Part shown: piece by piece, positions 46,594 through 58,149 of the stretch | How positions within the stretch are numbered: position 1 is the stretch's first letter | How the letters are laid out: each line of letters begins with the position of its first letter | Origin: Cristatella mucedo | Lineage: Eukaryota > Bryozoa > Phylactolaemata > Cristatellidae | DNA length: 64,000 nucleotides | Assembly (NCBI GenBank): GCA_009760855.2 | Contig: WPIO01000004.1 | Location: 5,285,001 to 5,349,000 of the forward strand | Direction of reading: 5' to 3' | Notes under the pieces: model-generated | Seen by the model: the letters and a program-made list of their open reading frames with translations, nothing else | Told to the model about the DNA's origin: nothing | Databases searched by the model: none | Translations under genes and position numbers: made by a program

Positions 46594-47929
46594 GCCGATG
46601 TGATTGCCAAGCACAATCTAGGCTTTCACTTCTATGCAGATGACACTCAGTTGTACCTTTGTTTTGATCCATCCCAGCTCTCCAGCACGTTAAATCTTCT
46701 CAACTCCCTTGCTACATGTATTAATGCCATTCGCAAATGGATGGCAGAAAACACTCTTAAATTGAATGATGATAAAACCAACATACTAGTTATGGGCAAA
46801 CCAAGTGTGATTCAGAAATTGGAAAGGTTAACGCTGAAATACAGCTCTTCCAGCATATCTCCTGGTGAATTTGCACGAAATCTAGGTGTCATGTTTCAAA
46901 GTGACCTTTCGTTAGACGACTACATCAGCTCCACAGTCAAGTCTACCTACTTTCAGTTACATTACATTGCTGAAATTCAGGCTTGCTTAGATATAAATAC
47001 CACATCTAAATTGGTCCATGCATTTGTGACATCCCGTCTAGATTTCTGTAACTCACCGCTTGCTGGGCTACCGGCCTGTGCAATCAGGCGCGTACAGCTG
47101 TTGCAAAACCCTGCAGCTATCCTTGTCTGTCGTGAGCGCTGCAGTTGCCACATCACTCCACTTTTCGCCGACCTGTACTAGCTACCAGTCAAGAAACGAA
47201 TCGTCTTCAAGTTCTATCACTTGCTTCTAGGTCCCTTCATTCTCTGGCTCCAGCCTACCTATCAGAACTACATCTCAACAAGGCTAGGCATCGTTCCATC
47301 TTACTTTTTCGGAATGGAATCATTTACCTCGTACAAACCTCAAACAAAGTTTGGAGATTGTGAATTTAGTTTGCATGCTCTCAAAGCTTGTAACTCACTC
47401 CCTGCCTGCATCGCGACATCTCACAACTTGTCCACATTTAAGAATAAACTAAAAACGCATCTATTTTTAAGAGAATTTAGTCGGTCCATGTGATTCGACC
47501 TTAATGTGTTTTTGCTTTCTGACATTGCATGCTGCCACTAACCGTACGTGCATGCTAAACCTGTGCATTGCACCCCTAATTATTTTACTCTTGTTGTTTA
47601 TTGATCATGCTGCCACTGACCATCCAATTGTCCTTCCTTTGCAGCAAATTTAAAGTGTTTAGAAAGAGATTGAGTTCTTTGAGGGCGCTATATCAAATGT
47701 ATTATTATTATTATTAGGTTTGGTGACCATATTACGTAGGTATTTGTCGTGTCCTCACGTGTCTTGAGTACAAGTTTTTGCTCACGCTTAGGTTTAGAAA
47801 AGCCGATACAACAAACTTACGCCAAATTTACTATACACAGCCACCCAAAGTCCAACAATTGCCTTTCGCGAAACTCTACTACTGCTCAGCTCACTGATCT
47901 TGTGGCATCAACAAATATTCATGTTCTTT

Positions 47930-48850
47930 TCAGCCACGTCTTCAGTTTGGGAATACACAGCAAAATGAAAGAATCCAAATACAGAAGGACTAGGTCAATG
48001 TGGGCGATGCAACAAAATAATCTGATGTTCTGGAAACTACACAACAGCGTTGAAGAATCATCTGGAAATACACGCGATCGATTGTGATAAACCTGCTGGA
48101 GGGTGCAAGTCCAAGGAAGAGCCCGTGAACAATACAAGAACATCGGCCGATTGCCGATTTCCTGGAGCGAAAGAGTCTGAAGGAGTTTGCGACCGATCTG
48201 GCTACTGATGAAATATTGATTAGAGCCATCACAAAAATAAGCATATACGGCAAGCAATCTCACTGTTCGGATTCAAACTTTCAGCGAACGAAAACGATCA
48301 AGTTGGGGCATGACGATTACGAAGGAAAGAGAAACAAAAAGATTGCCAAAGTCAAGGAAAAACTCAAGAGAGGAAAACAGTTTAGCATGGGTTTGGATAA
48401 ATACACAACTGTGAGAGGACTTCGATTCTCCGGAGTCAACATTCAAGATTGAGGCAATAAAACAAGAATCAAGACGGGTCTTGTTCGCATATTTGGTTCG
48501 TGCGCTGCTCTCGATATAGTCGAGTAAATGAAACAGCATTTGAGCGTTTATGGAATAACAATGGAGAGGAATTTAGTGGGGTCTACTCAGAATGGCGCTG
48601 GAGTAAATAAGAAATGCATTAGCCAAATTGATATAATTGGATCAGTTCTGGTTAAGTCCAAAGAGTAGTGGGAGTTATGTGCCCCACCCAAATGGGATTT
48701 ACCCCCCAAAAGCACATTTATTGATATTGTACTAAGACCAATAGAACAAATGGCATGAAAATTGACACAAAGAACAATGGTAATATAAGCTATAGTTTGA
48801 TTAATATAGCTGCCGTGTTGACCGATGATTAATATAGCTGCCGTGTTGAC
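47930..48850 (+). pseudogene. hAT transposase remnant, BED-finger type
   Basis: Read across frames, a BED-type zinc finger remains (QCGRCNKII, stop, CSGNYTTALKNHLEIHA, with CxxC and HxxxxH). About 60 codons on come KEFATDLATDEILIRAITKI, then GKQFSMGLDKYTTVRGLRFS, which resembles the F-S-L-T-x-D-E-W-T-S-x-R-N-R-R-Y block of hAT transposases, and RIFGSCAALDIVE / KQHLSVYGITMERNLVGSTQ, then NGAGV. Several stops and frameshifts, so it is non-functional. hAT enzymes are cut-and-paste DNA transposases. No terminal inverted repeats were located. Confidence 0.6.
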
Positions 48851-49049
48851 CGACTGATGACCAGTAAAAGTCGAGATCACGTATAGCACCTGGCTGCTCA
48901 GCCAAATATGGCTTTATCATCAAATCAACAGATTCAATACCAGTCATTCTAGAAATATAGCAAAACCCTCAAAACACACTGCACTTTGGAGTATGTGACA
49001 CATTGTACAAGCAAAGAACTGACGTGACGATTTAAACCTGGATAGTGGG

Positions 49050-49165
49050 TTGTGATAACGCAGGAGGTAAGGTGCTCGCTCTTCGAGACCAAGGTCGTCG
49101 GTTTGAATCCTGCAGTGAGGCGATTCTGCCGCTATACGAATGAAGCGGCTAAATCAGCCAAGATA
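49050..49165 (+). mobile_element. SINE-A, internally deleted
   Basis: Head GCAGGAGGTAAGGTGCTCGC and GGTTTGAATCCTGCAGTGAGG joined directly to the tail TTCTGCCGCTATACGAATGA; the body is missing. Confidence 0.8.
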
Positions 49166-50529
49166 GTGGCGATATTGACGAAATTGATCATTTTGAAGCG
49201 GGTACGAGCTTGGAAGTGATCAGTGATGGTACATTAGAAGTAACCATCTAAGTGCATCCACATATTTTAATTAATTGCGTACGAGTAATCTTGGGCAACT
49301 CGTGGCAGTCAACAGCAATCGCCTTTGCAAATACCGTACTCAATCTCGACCCGTTACAAATCGACAGAAAATGACTCCGTGAAGTTTCAATTTAGATTTC
49401 TTGTTGCCTCATATTCTACATATGGTGCACCCCATAAATGCCATTGTGAATGCCCGTTCGCAGACACTGCATTACAAACAAATTGGGTCAATACTGCAAT
49501 CCGTCGCAATTTTAGAACCTTAGCGTGAATTTTGAGGCCCCCTGCCACATTTCGGTTTTGTGTGCCGTGTATTCGAAGTTAATGGTTTGTTTTGCATTAA
49601 TGGTCAGTGTTTACCCTCATTAAGAACAAATATAATTAAAAGTTTATTATTTTGCATTATATATTATAATCTTCCATTTAAAGAGAAAAGCGGGACACTT
49701 TGCATCTCGTGAAAGCTTCGATAAATTTATGCAATCAAGCTTAGCACTTAGTTCGTGTTCAATGGATATCACGAATGTTCCAAAAAGCCTCCTCTGAGCC
49801 ATAGTTTAGCGTAAGTAGGATCTGATGAGATTTAGTTTAGGTAGTTTTTTCTCTCTGCTTGCAACACTGAAAGGTATTGAGAAGATTATTCGTACAGCGA
49901 CTATCACGTTCGAGAAATTCTCTTTGAGGTCAGATTTTAGATTACATCGCGCCGTATCACGGACTCTCCTGCAATCGGGTGAGAGTAGATGCTAAAGTGG
50001 CCGAAACTCCTCTTCTTGCTCCGTCTTCTCTCGATCTCTGACCTTGATCGCCTTCGACATGTGCTGTTAGTGCAGTGGACATCGCTACTGCACAATTTCC
50101 CAGCCTTTCAGCGAAGGAGTACAGAGTAAAAGAAAGCGAAGAGGTCACTGAGCATGCTGAACATGGCAGGCCATTCACAGGAAGGAAGAAAGTGTCGCTC
50201 TTGAATTTCGTGAAAGAAGAGCTGCACTTTGAACTTGTGCTAAGCTAAGCTAAGCATCGACGAGAGGCTCTCCTCAATCTTCTTGTGCGGACAAACTAGT
50301 GAGGCACGAGTCGGTATTTTGCAGCTGACTTTTTGGCTGCCATGTCTCGTGTTCGGCCGGTAGTTATTAGTCGAGTGTGTTTTTTGCCGTGTTGACAGCA
50401 GATAAGAAGAACAGCAGATGAGAAGAACGTGTCGCTTTTTCAATATAGCTGCGTAGCTAGCACTGCGTGGCTCAGCTAAGCTCCTCGGCGACGCCAATTA
50501 GCACATTGTTTCCTGTCTGCAGTAGCGAG
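49166..50529. other. No recognised feature
   Basis: AT-rich, short frames. Parts of it may belong to the adjacent hAT remnant, but I see no conserved block. Confidence 0.35.
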
Positions 50530-52010
50530 CTGACCTAATTGAAATCAACTAGAAGATCGTGCCATGTTATGAAACACGGTAAGAAGCGGAAATAATTGAT
50601 TTCTTCAGCCAAAGCGTTAGCCTCAGAGTACACTTTGGCATCTTTGCCTTTGGAAGCATCGCGAATGCTTGGCAGTGCAGTGCGGATGTCCCCTTAGTTT
50701 GGAATCAAAGCGCTTTTACGGGTGAACTTTGACTTCCTAGAGAGTATCTGATGGATATATGACAGTAATAGAGTAGAGCTCTTTCAAATCCCCCACCAGG
50801 CCAAGCATCCTACCACCAGCTTTTCGGAATCTAACTGTCTACCAATGCCTCGTACGAACCTCAAATCCTTTGGAGACCATGCATTTAGTTCGTATGCTCC
50901 CAAAGCCTGGAACTCACTCTCGAATTGCGTCACGACATCCCCTGACTTGACCACATTTAAAAAGAAATTAAAAAAACCTAATTAGGACAGCATTTAATGA
51001 GTTCCTGCGATTCGTCCTTCGTGTGCTTATGCGTGCTGACACTGTGCATCCTGCCAATAACCACACTTGCATGCTGACCCTGTGCACGTCACCCCTAACC
51101 ATGTTATTCTTGTTGTTCATCAAGCATGATACCACTCACCATTCAATCGTGTTTCATTAACAGCAAATGTACAGCGCCTAGAAGGAGATTGAGTTCTCTG
51201 AGGGCGCTTTATCAAGTGTATTATTATTATTGTTATTAAAGAGTATTATCTAGAAGTAGATTCCGCAAACAATGCTTTCGCTTGCTGCAAGTAACCAAAG
51301 AAGGATATGGCCATCACGGAAAAGCCTCCTGCATTCTGCAGAAAACCAAGTTGAGACTGTGGTAGGTGCACGGCAAATAGAATGGTCGCAGTTTAATCTT
51401 TTAGAAGAAGTCTTTCTTGAACACCGGTATATTTTTCCTTCATGTTTTGGTAATTATCGTAGGCTTGGCAGCTGCAATCCGTCAGATTCAGCCCTAGCTG
51501 AGCGAGCTTCTCTAAAAGTGATTCCAAAAAGTTCGACTCTGCTTGTGTCAGCCACTTCCTGAAACCCCGCATAGCACTAAATCGCTGCCTTGTCCTTTGA
51601 AAGTTCCGTGAAACGAAGGATAGTGTTCACTTGCTCGTGGTGGCTGACGTCTGAATTGCAATTCACTATAATACTGTTGTATTTAGCATCCTTCGTTCTA
51701 TTTGTAATCTCTTCCAAAATGAGATCAGAAATGAGACTAGTTCATTTTGACATTTAGGCCTCAGATTATTAGCCACTATTTCTGCATTCTGAAAGCATCG
51801 TAAGTGATCGGCCATGGTGGGATTGGTTTTCGCAAGTGATTGAAATTTGCCAAGAAAATTTCAATTTCCATGAATTTAGAGCCTATCGAAATTACCACGA
51901 ATTACCACATTACTCCCTTAAACAAACAGTGCAATTGCAGTGAGGCTTCCTAACACGAGAAGCGGTAATTAACACTGTCTTTTCTCACTTAAGTTAGATT
52001 CTGTTTGTCA
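50530..52010 (-). pseudogene. hAT transposase remnant (DUF4371/ZMYM-like), split by L2-A
   Basis: Minus-strand reading from ~52010 down: FLANFNHLRKP, then DAKYNSIIVNCNSDVSHHEQ and ILRFTELS (hAT: AKYYSIILDxTPDVSHxEQ), LLEKLAQLGLNLTDCSCQAY, NMKEKYTGVQERLL (hAT: LGLDIxxCRGQGYDGAxNM, GVQARI) and AISFFGYLQQAKALF. After the L2-A insertion it resumes with EANALAEEINYFRFLTVFHN (hAT: EAxSLAxEIxxFxFL). Multiple stops and frameshifts. The active-site residues are not clearly preserved. Confidence 0.7.
50776..51239 (+). mobile_element. L2-A LINE 3' part inserted in a hAT remnant
   Basis: Matches the RT C-terminus and 3' end (CCTCGTACGAACCTCAAATCC, GGACAGCATTTAATGAGTTC, hairpin, ATT tail). Flanked by AGAGTA at 50770-50775 and 51240-51245. 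Confidence 0.88.
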
Positions 52011-52861
52011 AGTGTTGAACCGATTGAAAGACATAACTTAAGTTTCTTTCTGCTCATCATGTGCTGCTCGTGCATTTTTTGACTTTTCATGCACCTTTAA
52101 ACTAGTACTTAACGTCTGACTCCCCCCATTGCCAACTGCTGAAGCCATCGGACGCCATTTTAGTCTCATTTTCGTCCCGCCAAAAAAACTGGAAACAGAA
52201 ACCATATACGGTCTACTACTGTTCGGAATAGTCAGCCACGTGCAGACCTTCGTTTCTCCATTTGACAGCGCCTTAGAATAGAAGTAAGCATCGAATCTAT
52301 TTTTACGAGTATAAGTCGAACTTTTTCCGATCTTTCTTGAAAAGATAAACCTGCGACTTATACACGGCAAGTCAGTTTCAGTCACTGCATGCAGTGAAAG
52401 TGACTATTCAGACGATGACAATGTTGCAGAAGGCTATGAAGATAGATGCCAGTAGTGATACTGATGACGATTTTCTGTGATGATTAAGGCAAACTAATAT
52501 TAATATAAAGTGAGCGATATATTCAGTAGTAATATTTTTAATGAAATCTTTTTCAAAAGATTTTGTCCACAAATTTAGGGCACTACTTATACGCGTAAGC
52601 ACACGGCAATTTCTGGCCAGAATAAATTGTAACGACAGGAGTACTTACGTACTTCTATTGACACAGTTTGGGTCCCTTGGGGCATACTGTCAGAAAAATA
52701 TAGAGCTTGCTGACAGCACCTTCCCTTTCGTTGCAGAAAGCGTATTGACTGGGTGTCAACTTTCTTCGCATTCACGCACGTCTCGTTGATTGCTACTTCC
52801 ATGTTTTTTTGTCTGCAGGTATATGCTTTACACTGTGCCCTGCTGCTTTCGGATGTTTCCA
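52011..52861. other. Possible DNA-transposon debris
   Basis: Three copies of a CGACTTATAC-type motif (52308-52321 reverse, 52350-52362 forward, 52585-52597 forward, degenerate) flank a short acidic frame ending SSDTDDDFL. This suggests a pogo/Tigger-like remnant, but the evidence is thin. Confidence 0.3.
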
Positions 52862-52966
52862 CCATTCCAATCATTTGGTAATGCTTTCTATACGGCATCT
52901 GTTAAGTGCCTAGAAAGAAACTCAGTTCTCTGAGGGCGCTATATAAATGTTTTATTCTTATTATCA
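52862..52966 (+). mobile_element. L2-type LINE 3' tail
   Basis: GTTAAGTGCCTAGAAAGAAAC, TTCTCTGAGGGCGCTATATA and an ATT-rich tail. Confidence 0.7.
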
Positions 52967-53009
52967 TGATCTCTATAAGTCTTTTTGTGGCTTTTGTTAC
53001 ACTAGAATC

Positions 53010-53222
53010 TTATTACGATGGAAGTGCTGCGGACAGTAGCATAGATCGACTCATTGCTCTAGCCACGCGTTTCCCCATATGATAGGTTTTTGCAATTTTT
53101 GCGCTATATTGGATATTACGATGGAAGTGCTGCGGACAGTAGCATAGATCGACTCATTGCTCTCAATGCCACGCGTTTCCCCATATGATGGGTTTTTGCA
53201 ATTTTTGCGCTATATTGCGGAT
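53010..53222. repeat. ~105-bp tandem duplication
   Basis: TATTACGATGGAAGTGCTGC... (53010) recurs at 53114 almost unchanged through TTTTTGCGCTATATT. The second copy has CAATG inserted after GCTCT. Confidence 0.93.
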
Positions 53223-53969
53223 ATTCACACTTTTCAAAATGAAATTTTAGACCTGTCACAAATACGAAAATGTATTGATTTACCATGTTTTGATTTTATT
53301 TCAGAATGCTTTCATTTTGAGAGAGAGAGAGAGAGAGTGCCACGATAATACAATTCTTAGCCATTCAATGCAAAATAAAATACTTGATATTAAATTTTTT
53401 GCGTATCACAATTTGGGCCCCTTAAATAGCGAAGGCCCTCTCCCCTGCCTTGAATAGCCTTGCAGCCACATTCATCCGCTGCTAAGACTAAAAGGCCTTT
53501 GGCAGCACCGTGCGAACTTGAGAGCTCAATAGGACCCTGTAGAATTTAAGGCGCTGATTGGGCTACTCTACATAACTATTTAGGACGTTCAGCGAGAAAT
53601 ACAAGCAGGTGGCATTTCTGCCAATAGTGTTTTACTCTGATTATTTTAATAACGCTTATTCAGCAACAAAACTTGCTCCGGAACGCTCATCGAAAAAGTT
53701 AAAGACCGCAAATGTTTCAGAAGTGATTTTCAGCAGCTAAGGGAATTCGTTTATTTCAGTTGGGCAGAGGATACGTAGCCCGGTGGGTCTGCAGCGGCCA
53801 AAGTGACTCCAATTGCATAGCTATTCTTAGAATTTTGTCAAATCAATTGTGGGCATCCGCTATGCAAATGGAGATCTACTCAGGATTTGAAGAGACGCTA
53901 CTAAAACATCGGTGTAAATATAATAACTATAATACAGTTCACACAAACACACACACACATATATATATA
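53223..53969. other. No recognised feature
   Basis: AT-rich; a short (GA)n at 53322-53337. Nothing else seen. Confidence 0.4.
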
Positions 53970-54120
53970 TTATAGTACAGAACCCTCAGAAAACTTAGAC
54001 TCTCTCTAGGCTCTTTGCATAAAATGTAAAGGAAGCACGATCAAATAATTAATGGTAACATGCCTAGAGTAAGCAAGCATAATATGGTTTGACGTAGCAT
54101 GCATCGGGTCAACATAATGT
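53970..54120 (-). mobile_element. Decayed L2-A 3' tail
   Basis: AACCCTCAGAAAACTTAGACTC, CTAGGCTCTTTGCATAAAATG and GCATGCATCGGGTCAACAT follow the reverse L2-A order. Confidence 0.6.
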
Positions 54121-54262
54121 AATGTGAAGAGCCTCCGTTTGCAACTCCGCAGAGCCACCAAGACTAAGTGGGTGTCACGCAGGAAAGTTTTCTATAGTGA
54201 GCTCACAGCCTGTGCGGCTTTCGGTTCGCATTCGGACGCATTCGGTACGCATTCGGTAGCCG
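54121..54262 (-). mobile_element. L2-B 3' end fragment
   Basis: AAGACTAAGTGGGTGTCACG, TGCGGCTTTCGGTTCGCATT and a duplicated GCATTCGG motif. Confidence 0.7.
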
Positions 54263-54263
54263 A

Positions 54264-54354
54264 AAGACTAGCTAGTTTTCAAGTCCCGAGGCTAGTTTTC
54301 AAGTCCCAAGGCTAGTCTCAAGGCTAGTTCAAGGCTAGTTTTCAAGTTTCAAGT
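54264..54354. repeat. Short imperfect tandem repeat
   Basis: Repeats of GGCTAGTTTTCAAGTCCC-type units, about five. Confidence 0.85.
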
Positions 54355-54384
54355 CAATGATGGCTGCCGGTTGATCAACGGATA

Positions 54385-54885
54385 CAGAGCTAAGTTCTTA
54401 CGCTCACCCACAAGGCCGCCATGGCTTTATTCCTCCATACCTAGCTGAACTGCTGCATCAGTTTCAGCCTGATCACGCCCTCAGGTCCTGTAAAAACAAT
54501 AAATGAGCTATTTCCATTCCTCCCCTTAAAGACCGTTGGTGACAGAAGCTTTAGCTCTGCAGGTCCTCGACTGTGGAACTCGCTTCCACAATTCTTACGC
54601 AACAACTACTCTTCTGCTGCCGACTATGGCTCATCCTTTTCAGCCGGGTCCTGAGCTGCTACCTCCATGCTACTCGCTACCTCAACTGCTCTCCTGACTC
54701 TGCTATGCTTCCCACTTTCTCTTTGTTGCGTGAGACAAAGTCTGTTGGGTACCGAATGCGTACCGAAAGCCGCTTAGGCTGTGAGTGTGCGCTATGCAAA
54801 ACTCTCCTGCGTAACACCCACATAGCCTTTATGGCTTTGTGGAGTTGCACAAGGAGATACGTTACATTACATAAGCATATGGATA
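54385..54885 (+). mobile_element. L2-B LINE 3' part, forward
   Basis: GCTCACCCACAAGGCCGCCA to GAGATACGTTACATTACATA. Matches the reverse of 16060-16560 and the nested element at 42953-44400. Shows the uninterrupted CTGTTGGGTACCGAATGCG junction. Confidence 0.88.
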
Positions 54886-55029
54886 AAAACAGCTTATCTG
54901 CTTTCGAACAAAACTTGGAGCACCACTGTCCCGCCTTCACTTCACTCTCGCTTCGGTTTTCATTCTGCTTGGCCGCCAAGGACTGCATTAAAAGCCTGCT
55001 CGCGGATGTTAACACCAAGCTTTTGGGAA

Positions 55030-55108
55030 TATTTTTTAAACAGCATTTGTAAAGTGCCTCGAAAGAGATTCAATTATCTGAGGTCACTATAAAATGTATC
55101 ATTCTTAT
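55030..55108 (+). mobile_element. L2-type 3' tail, diverged
   Basis: TTGTAAAGTGCCTCGAAAGAG, TTATCTGAGGTCACTATAAA. Confidence 0.55.
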
Positions 55109-55115
55109 CATTTAA

Positions 55116-55250
55116 AGCTCCTAGCCGTTGCTTAGCTCGCGGGAAGAACGCTCGCTTTTAATGACAGAGGTCGTGGGCTCGAGCCTCGCGGCATATTGAA
55201 GCACTTGAAAAGAGGTCCAGCTCTCTTAAAGTGAGTTACAAATATATTTT
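55116..55250 (+). mobile_element. SINE-B, diverged
   Basis: GTCGTGGGCTCGAGCCTCGC (B-box region), then GAAGCACTTGAAAAGAGGTC and an AT-rich end. Confidence 0.65.
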
Positions 55251-55503
55251 ATATTTATAATTAATGTAACGCAAAAAATAAACATATCTCTCTAATGATA
55301 ATCCGGCTGATTTAGCTCGCTGCCGTTTAACTGGACCTTTCTTAATAATAAAGGCTGTTTTCGGTAAGAATATTAACAACAAAATGTATACAGTAAGCTT
55401 AGGTGTCAAAGCTCCCCAGCGTCACCTAGTTAGGCTCTAAAATAAATTACTACCAAGGATTTTCCAACACGCTCTTTGAAGCTGTGGCTACAACAGCTGT
55501 TTT

Positions 55504-56697
55504 AATAATAATAATAATAATATTGCACTTGATAAAGCGCCCTCAGAGAACTTAATCTCTTTCTAGGCGCTTTACATTTGCTGCAAAGTGATACGCAATA
55601 GAATAGTAAGTAAAATCATGCTTGAAAAACAAACAAAATGAATAACATGGTTAGGGGTTACATGCACTGGGTCAGCATGCAAATGTGGTTAGTGGCAGCA
55701 TGAACAGTGTCAGCACGCATAAGCACATCGAGGACGAATCACAAGGACCCACTAAATGCTGTCCTAAATAGGTATGTTTTTAAGTTTCTTTTAAATGTGG
55801 TCAGGTCAGGGGATGTTCTGATGCAGGTCGGGAGGAAGTTCCAGGCTGTGGGAGCATACGAGCTAAATGCACGGTCTCCAAAGGATTTAAGGTTTGTACG
55901 AGGTATTTCTAGACTGTTGGATTCCGAAAAGCGAGTGGTACGATGCTTTGCCTGATGGGGTAGTATCTCTGAAAGATAGGCTGGAGCCATAGAATGAAGA
56001 GACCTAAAAGTGAGCGACAAAACCTTGAAGTCAATCCGTTGCTTGACTGGTAACCAGTGCAGGTCGGCGAGAAGTGGAGTAATGTGGCAACTGCGACGCT
56101 CACGACAGACAAGCCTAGCTGCAGAGTTTTGCACCAGCTGCAATCGCCTGATCGCACATGCTGGTAGGCCAGTAAGCAGTGAGTTGCAGAAGTCGAGACG
56201 AGATGTCACGAATGCATGGACCAACTTGGACGTGGTATCCTTATCTAAACAAGCCCTAATTTTAGCAATGTTATGAAGCTGAAAATAGGCTGATTTGACT
56301 GTGGAGCTGATGTGGTCGTCTAACGAGAGGTCGCTTTGGAATATGACACCTAGATTTCGAGCTGATGCAACTGGAGATATGCTGGCAGAGCCAATTTTGA
56401 AAGTCAGCCTTTCCAATTTCTGAATAACACTAGGTTTGCCCATAACTAGTAAGTTAGTTTTATCATCGTTTAGTTTTAGAAAATTTGCTGCCATCCATGA
56501 TCGGATGTCATCAATGCATGCAGCAAGTGAGTTGAGAGAATTTGAGGTGCTCGAAGGCTGGGAGGGATCAAAGCAAAGGTACAACTGAGTGTCATCCGCA
56601 TAGAAGTGAAAGCCTAGATTGTGCTTGGCAATCACATCAGCGAGAGGGAGAGTATAAACGGTGAAAAGGACCGGACCTAGCACAGAGCCCTGAGGTT
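55504..56697 (-). mobile_element. L2-A LINE, recent copy with intact YADD
   Basis: Minus-strand frame 56683-55739 (314 codons) runs from [20 protein letters not shown] through [37 protein letters not shown] and the C-terminal region to FRTAFSGSL. The 3' UTR, hairpin and (ATT)n lie at 55504-55740. 5'-truncated just after the PQGS motif, so the RT lacks its N-terminal half. It is nearly identical to the 43.3 and 61.0 kb copies where they overlap. Confidence 0.94.
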
Positions 56698-58116
56698 TTG
56701 TTTTGTCTTCATCTTAGTCGCCGACAGCTGGCGCAGCAACGAGCTAGGCTTTTCATGGTAGAATGGCCGAAGAAATGGGTCAAAACGTTGATTCTTAGTA
56801 AGTTTGTCTTTTAAAAGACGCAAAGTTATAAATGCAATCCAAGGTTTTGAAGATTGACAAATGACCGGAATGCCGCAAGCAAGGTTATTTTGCGAGACAT
56901 TCTTATACCGGAGGTGTTCCGTCAAGCTCAACAATATGATTTCCTGCGAATATAATGCCCATGAAGCTTTTTCGCCGAACTTTATAATAAAAGCTGCTCA
57001 GCCCTAAGCGGACTTGAACCACTATTGCCAATTGAAACTATGAAAAACGCCGAGTTTTCAAAAGGATGACAAGCCCCATTGAAGTCAACTCTCCGACTGG
57101 TCCAAAGTGTAAACCCAAAACGGCGAAGCTTGGCTTTGTTCTTTGGGAGAGGGGCTTTGGAGAGCGGCTGCCCCAGGTTATTTCGGCGTTGTTTACTTGC
57201 CTAACGTATGCGTACAATCTTTGTGATACGCTCCATTTTTACCCGGCATAACAGGGACTGACTGTCATCAGGCAAATAGACTATCGTTAGCGGTACCATT
57301 AATTACTGCCGGTGGGGTGGGTGTGACTAATTAGTCAATTACCAATGCACCTATTGCGTCCTGGGACCGCTGATCCGATACGAGTGAACCCACGAGGGAT
57401 TTTGACCCAGTCCGCCACCGACAACTCTGGTGCATGGTGGAAATAGCGCGTCGTTCACTGGTAATAATTCTGAAAATGTTGATTCGAGGTGAGTGACTAC
57501 GGCCTGAAGTTGTGTATTTCTCTATTTATTGAATTATTTGTGCGATTCACTGCGCTAACTTACTTGTCTAGCTTGCCTTCATGGACTCTATCTTCCCCCT
57601 CAACGCCTGTATTTTTTGAATGCCAGCCGTTGTATCTTGCAGATGCCATGCCTCTGCAAATAGAAAATCAATCAGCTAGAAATTTGAAATGTGATCATTT
57701 TGTGCTTACGCATTATTTCAGCCGTAATTCGTACATAATTGACCTTATTAGGTAGACTTAGTTTGATGAAATGTTTGCGGTTTGTCTCTGTAAGCCGTAT
57801 GCCACCTAGCCACTCATATGTTGTGCTAATGTCAAAAGGTAGGCTAATAATGGTCCAATCAACAGAAAATTTGAAGTACACACTCCCTCATATGCGATTC
57901 AAATTTATGCGAGAGTAAACCAAGAAACCCAGGCATTTTGTCGTTATTTGGTGGCTTTATATTAGTTGTCTTATATTTTTGATGCTTTTATATTAGTTGT
58001 ATTATATTTTTATAGTTGTTTTATATTTTATATTAGTTGTCTCCGGGAGTTTTTTCCAACAGTTGTCTCAGGTACCTGAAAAATTGTATAGATTGACCAC
58101 TTTTGATCCTACCGAC

Positions 58117-58119
<3 letters not shown>
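56698..58119. other. No recognised gene
   Basis: A minus-strand B-box-like GGTTCAAGTCCGC at 57010-57022 suggests a tRNA-derived scrap. 57980-58040 has short TTATATTAGTTG repeats. Confidence 0.35.

Positions 58120-58149
<30 letters not shown>

Larger units (their letters stand above)
45560..47716 (+). mobile_element. L2-A LINE, longest copy, dead
   Basis: Spans from the region before the RT (ANRFSNLL, IDRIRESIP, SPLDP) through [59 protein letters not shown] and the C-terminal region to a degraded hairpin and (ATT)n. It is broken by stops and frameshifts, by a SINE-A (45778-45915) and by a (CT)n expansion (46500-46592). YADD is intact. Confidence 0.88.

Noticed and set aside
47749-48087. 112-codon plus-strand frame as a host gene
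   Set aside because: The protein-like blocks there fall in other frames and match a hAT transposase remnant.
51272-51562. 96-codon plus-strand frame
   Set aside because: It is the complement of the hAT remnant, which reads on the minus strand.
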